A DNA stretch of 64,000 nucleotides from contig DASUNM010000027.1 in assembly GCA_036277115.1 (NCBI GenBank), forward strand, positions 868,001-932,000, written 5' to 3'. A program made the translations under genes and the position numbers. Positions 61,404-64,000 of this stretch are shown here, piece after piece. The notes beneath the pieces are model-generated. The model was not told the DNA's origin and made no database searches. It saw only the letters and a list, made by a program, of their open reading frames with translations. How positions within the stretch are numbered: the stretch's first letter is position 1; every line of letters begins with the position of its first letter. This stretch comes from Pyrinomonadaceae bacterium. Its GTDB lineage: Bacteria; Acidobacteriota; Blastocatellia; Pyrinomonadales; Pyrinomonadaceae.

Positions 61404-62573
61404 TCAGATTATCAGGACGCGCGAGCGGATGACACGCGGTGTCGTAGGAACCGTGATGTCGACCTGCGGAATAACCGGCACGGTAATCTGCGGCGTCTGA
61501 ATTGTAATCGCCGGAATGACCGGGATGGTGACCTGCGGAGTCACGATGGTTCGCAGGTCGGGAGTCACGATAGTTCTAATGTCTCCTGTCCCTGCCGGCG
61601 GCTTTTCAGGGGTGACAATTACGCTGCGCGTGTTGCGGTCGCGAACGACTGTCAAAGTAACTGGACCGTCTTGCTTCTTACCGATGGTGCGCGAGATGTC
61701 TCCCGGCGAAGCAACCTTTTCGCCGTCAACCGCCGTGATCACGTCGCCGGCTTTCAATCCAGCCTTTGCGGCCGGGCTGTTGTCGGTCACCGACGTGACG
61801 AGGATGCCTTCGCTGACGCCGAAGTAATCGGCAAGTTGTTTCGTCAACGTCTGAGTGGCGATGCCGATGCGGCGGTAAGAACCCGTATGGAAGACCCATG
61901 TGCCGTCGCCGCCCTTGATCTTCGGCATGTCCTTTTTGAACAGTTCCATCCTCTGCTTGATGTCTTCGCGAATCTTGGCGTTCAACATCCCGGTGCCCTG
62001 ACGCTTGCTCAGCGTGGCGGTAACTTCCTGCTCAGAACCGCCGCGGCTGATCGTCAGTCTTACGTTTTGATCCGCCGATGATTCGCTCACCAGGCGATGC
62101 AATTTGCGTGTGCTGGTGACGGCCTCACCATTGAAGCTCAGAATCACGTCATCTTTTCTCAAGCCGGCCTTTTCCGCCGGGCTGTCTTTCATGATCTCGC
62201 TCACGCCGACACCGCGCACTTCGCGCATGCCATAGCGACTCATGTTCTCTTTCGTCACGTCCTCAGCGTGGACGCCGAGAAATGTGCCGCCCTGAAGGAA
62301 GAAAGTGAAATTGCGATCGCCATCCTGCCAATCGAACTTGTCATCGAACTTAAAGTCGAAGTCGTCGAACTTAAAGTCGAACTTGTCATCGAGCTTAAAG
62401 TCGAAATCGAAGTCGTTTTCGGCAAGTTCGTCCTTTGGAGCTTTGGGGGCTTTTTGAGATTTTGGAGCCTCAGGCGCTTTGGGAGCTTCCTGAGCAGAAA
62501 CGATGATGCCGCTCACGACCAGACCGCAACTGAGTACGATGGAGAGAGTCAGCAGCATTTTACGAATTGTCAT
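61404..62573 (-). CDS. Secreted double-PDZ protein with repetitive ends
   Basis: 389 residues. Signal peptide (LLTLSIVLSCGLVVSGIIVSAQ), an EAPKAPEAPKSQKAPKAPK linker, then an unusual stretch in which Phe/Asp alternates with Lys (DFDFKLDDKFDFKFDDFDFK). PDZ 1 is about residues 95-190 (SEIMKDSPAEKAGLRKDDVILSFNGE), PDZ 2 about 240-320 (NSPAAKAGLKAGDVITAVDGE), and the end is a hydrophobic beta repeat (TPQVTIPVIPAITIQTPQIT). No protease domain, so it is a scaffold or sensor. SD ggagga supports 62573 over 62606. Confidence 0.85.
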   Translation of the reverse strand: MTIRKMLLTLSIVLSCGLVVSGIIVSAQEAPKAPEAPKSQKAPKAPKDELAENDFDFDFKLDDKFDFKFDDFDFKFDDKFDWQDGDRNFTFFLQGGTFLGVHAEDVTKENMSRYGMREVRGVGVSEIMKDSPAEKAGLRKDDVILSFNGEAVTSTRKLHRLVSESSADQNVRLTISRGGSEQEVTATLSKRQGTGMLNAKIREDIKQRMELFKKDMPKIKGGDGTWVFHTGSYRRIGIATQTLTKQLADYFGVSEGILVTSVTDNSPAAKAGLKAGDVITAVDGEKVASPGDISRTIGKKQDGPVTLTVVRDRNTRSVIVTPEKPPAGTGDIRTIVTPDLRTIVTPQVTIPVIPAITIQTPQITVPVIPQVDITVPTTPRVIRSRVLII

Positions 62574-62654
62574 ACATAGTCCTCCGATAGGTTTTGAGGC
62601 TTTCACGCAGGCGCGGGCGTCAGAGTTCCAAATTGTTAAGCCGGGACGGCGGGT

Positions 62655-63617
62655 TCAGTCGGCCCCGAGCTTCCGATAAATTTCGCGGCCATCGCTCATT
62701 TCCAGAGCGATTTTGCCCTCGGAGTGGGCGTGATCGAGATGGGCAACGGCTTCAGAGACGGCGAGAAAGCGGTGGACATCGTCAGCACCGGGAAACATCT
62801 GGCGCGAGACTTCCCAGGCCGAGGCGCCGCTCTTCGGCACCAGACGCAGAACGCCGCTCTGGCGTTCGTTGATGGCGCGGAGGTAACGATTGAAGAGTTC
62901 TTCGTAGTCGTGAATCGGTTCGCCGTGGCCGCCGTAAACCAGCGTCGGCGCGAAGCTGCGGACACGGGCGAGGCTGACCAGATATTCAGCCAAGGATCGG
63001 AATCGTCGTGAAGGATCGATCGGATCCGGCGAGATGACTGGATTCGGTGTCACCCGCTTCAGCACGCAATCGCCGGCGATGAGAGTGCGATCTGCCTCGC
63101 GCAGAAACGAACACGAACCGGGAGTGTGTCCGGGCGTGTGGATGACGCGCAATGCGCCGGTTTCGAAATCCAACTCAGCCTCGTCATTCAATTCGGTGCA
63201 GTGATCGTCTTCCAGCGCGTCCGCGTACTGTCTCACGTGATCGTAGAGCTCACGCATCGCGCGCAATTCGTCTTCCGGTACGCCCGCGCGCATCAGGAGA
63301 CGCAAACTGTCGTCGTGTTCGAGTCGCCCCATGCGATGTCCGGTTTCCCAGTTGTGCACGAAGACTTCGGCGTCTTTGGCTTCGTCGCGCAGTGAGCGCG
63401 CGAGGCCGCAATGATCTTCGTGCGCGTGCGTGAGCACGATCCGGCGAACGTCTGCCACACTGAGTCCCGCCTGGCGCAGCCCCGCGCGCAAAGCTTCGAT
63501 GGCTTCTTTTGTTTTCGGGCCCGTGTCGATGATCGTGATGGGATCTTCTTTGATGAGATAGACGTTAACCGGCCCGATGTAGAACGGCGTGGGAACTGAG
63601 ATGGGAACGATCTTCAT
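62655..63617 (-). CDS. MBL-fold metallo-hydrolase (lactamase B2 type)
   Basis: 320 residues. The metal site is LTHAHEDHCGLARS plus VIHTPGHTPGSC and GHGEPIHD; the start MKIVPISVPTPFYIGPVNVYL is family-typical. General hydrolases of this type act on thioesters or phosphoesters; closest in style to YflN/glyoxalase II-like proteins. Different subfamily from the RNase Z-like gene at 37639. Confidence 0.88.
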   Translation of the reverse strand: MKIVPISVPTPFYIGPVNVYLIKEDPITIIDTGPKTKEAIEALRAGLRQAGLSVADVRRIVLTHAHEDHCGLARSLRDEAKDAEVFVHNWETGHRMGRLEHDDSLRLLMRAGVPEDELRAMRELYDHVRQYADALEDDHCTELNDEAELDFETGALRVIHTPGHTPGSCSFLREADRTLIAGDCVLKRVTPNPVISPDPIDPSRRFRSLAEYLVSLARVRSFAPTLVYGGHGEPIHDYEELFNRYLRAINERQSGVLRLVPKSGASAWEVSRQMFPGADDVHRFLAVSEAVAHLDHAHSEGKIALEMSDGREIYRKLGAD

Positions 63618-63623
63618 TGAATT

Positions 63624-63673
63624 TCAAATCTCAGATCTCAAATCTGAGATCTGAGATCGCAGATCTGAGATCT
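63624..63673. repeat. CAAATCTCAGATCTCAAATC palindromic repeat
   Basis: Runs of AATCTCAGATCTCAAATCTG face ATCTGAGATCTGAGATCGCA. It lies between the MBL and four-helix genes. Confidence 0.8.
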
Positions 63674-63681
63674 CCGCTTCT

Positions 63682-64000
63682 TCACTCGGACGCTCCAACC
63701 TTGCGCGCGCGCGCGATATTCTGCGACTGAATCTGCTCGAGCTCCTTCACGAATTCGTTGCGGTCTCTTATTCGTTGATCCCGCCGCCGAGAAGTTTCAG
63801 TTAGGTACCTCTGACCACGAATCTCAGTGTTTTGAAGCGAATCAGCCCAAGCACGCAATTGCCGCGAGATACTTTCCGCTCGACGAATAAGGTGCGGAAG
63901 TTGTTGCCGCAGTTCGTCAAAGCTCGGAGCACGCTGAAGAAATTGATACATCGATCTGGTCTCACCGGCCGAGCCTCTGGAGATGTAGATGAAATAGAGC
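63682..64000 (-). CDS. Four-helix bundle protein (23S IVS-type), 5' end beyond window
   Basis: The frame is open to the right edge. An internal ATG at 63951 would give 89 residues, but residues encoded before it (LYFIYISRGSAGETRSM) match the core of the four-helix-bundle proteins (S23/IVP; 'ARGSAGELRTQL'). So the true start lies outside. Downstream: PSFDELRQQLPHLIRRAESISRQLRAWADSL fits helices 3-4. Such proteins are standalone in Acidobacteriota; function unknown. Strongly basic tail. Confidence 0.8.
   Translation of the reverse strand, partial: LYFIYISRGSAGETRSMYQFLQRAPSFDELRQQLPHLIRRAESISRQLRAWADSLQNTEIRGQRYLTETSRRRDQRIRDRNEFVKELEQIQSQNIARARKVGASE

Overview
This is a 64 kb stretch of bacterial chromosome with dense, mostly single-copy housekeeping genes. 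There is no rRNA, tRNA, CRISPR array, phage or intact transposase that I can see. Gene content points to a Gram-negative, outer-membrane-bearing member of the Acidobacteriota, most likely near class Blastocatellia. The supporting features are a tripartite RND efflux system, many Sec-secreted proteins of unknown family, a CarD regulator, orphan NorQ/NorD-type ATPase and VWA proteins, a TPR-Fis regulator and very many palindromic dispersed repeats. The taxonomic placement is inference from gene style, not a database result.

Layout. 1-2.2 kb: a cut YbaK-type editing protein, a PLP-dependent threonine/serine dehydratase and lipB. 2.4-4.1 kb: two secreted proteins, one of them DUF2891. 4.1-7.2 kb: an aconitase-family hydratase with its two domains fused in swivel-first order, convergent with fabG. 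7.3-12 kb: a NorD/CbbO-like VWA protein and its NorQ/CbbQ-like AAA+ partner, separated by a small secreted-protein gene on the other strand. 12-18 kb: mnmA, sppA, a two-gene cluster with a Cys-rich protein, serS and a sugar-nucleotidyltransferase. 18-29 kb: a PD-(D/E)XK-like nuclease, a thiolase, a secreted unknown, a DUF6986 aldolase-like protein, an M49-like peptidase, a DUF72 protein, the methylmalonyl-CoA mutase catalytic subunit and a membrane protein. 29.2-36.4 kb: an efflux operon (TetR, adaptor, and one giant ORF joining an RND pump to a TolC-type outer-membrane factor). 36.7-41.8 kb: an endo/exonuclease/phosphatase, an MBL hydrolase, dcd, dut, a methyltransferase and a lipoprotein. 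41.8-50.4 kb: a likely small RNA or leader, a TPR-HTH regulator, a B12/radical-SAM enzyme, prmC, a DUF5658 protein, an HtrA protease, a HIT protein and murA. 50.5-54 kb: rtcB, aroK and aroA. 54-60 kb: an anti-sigma kinase with two STAS antagonists, a TPM/Tim44-like pair, CarD and a CNNM transporter. 60-64 kb: egtD, a double-PDZ protein, an MBL hydrolase and a cut four-helix-bundle protein.

The most notable signals are as follows. (1) The RND-TolC fusion carries an internal signal peptide. (2) Many families of short palindromic repeats occur, several translated in frame inside lipB, the RND pump, the fused hydratase, the nuclease and (twice) the VWA protein. One family has a fixed head and tail with a changing hairpin core. 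(3) An RNA-like unit at 41.81-41.97 kb has its own sigma70-type promoter and intrinsic terminator. Start codons were adjusted wherever the longest reading frame runs back into one of these repeats.
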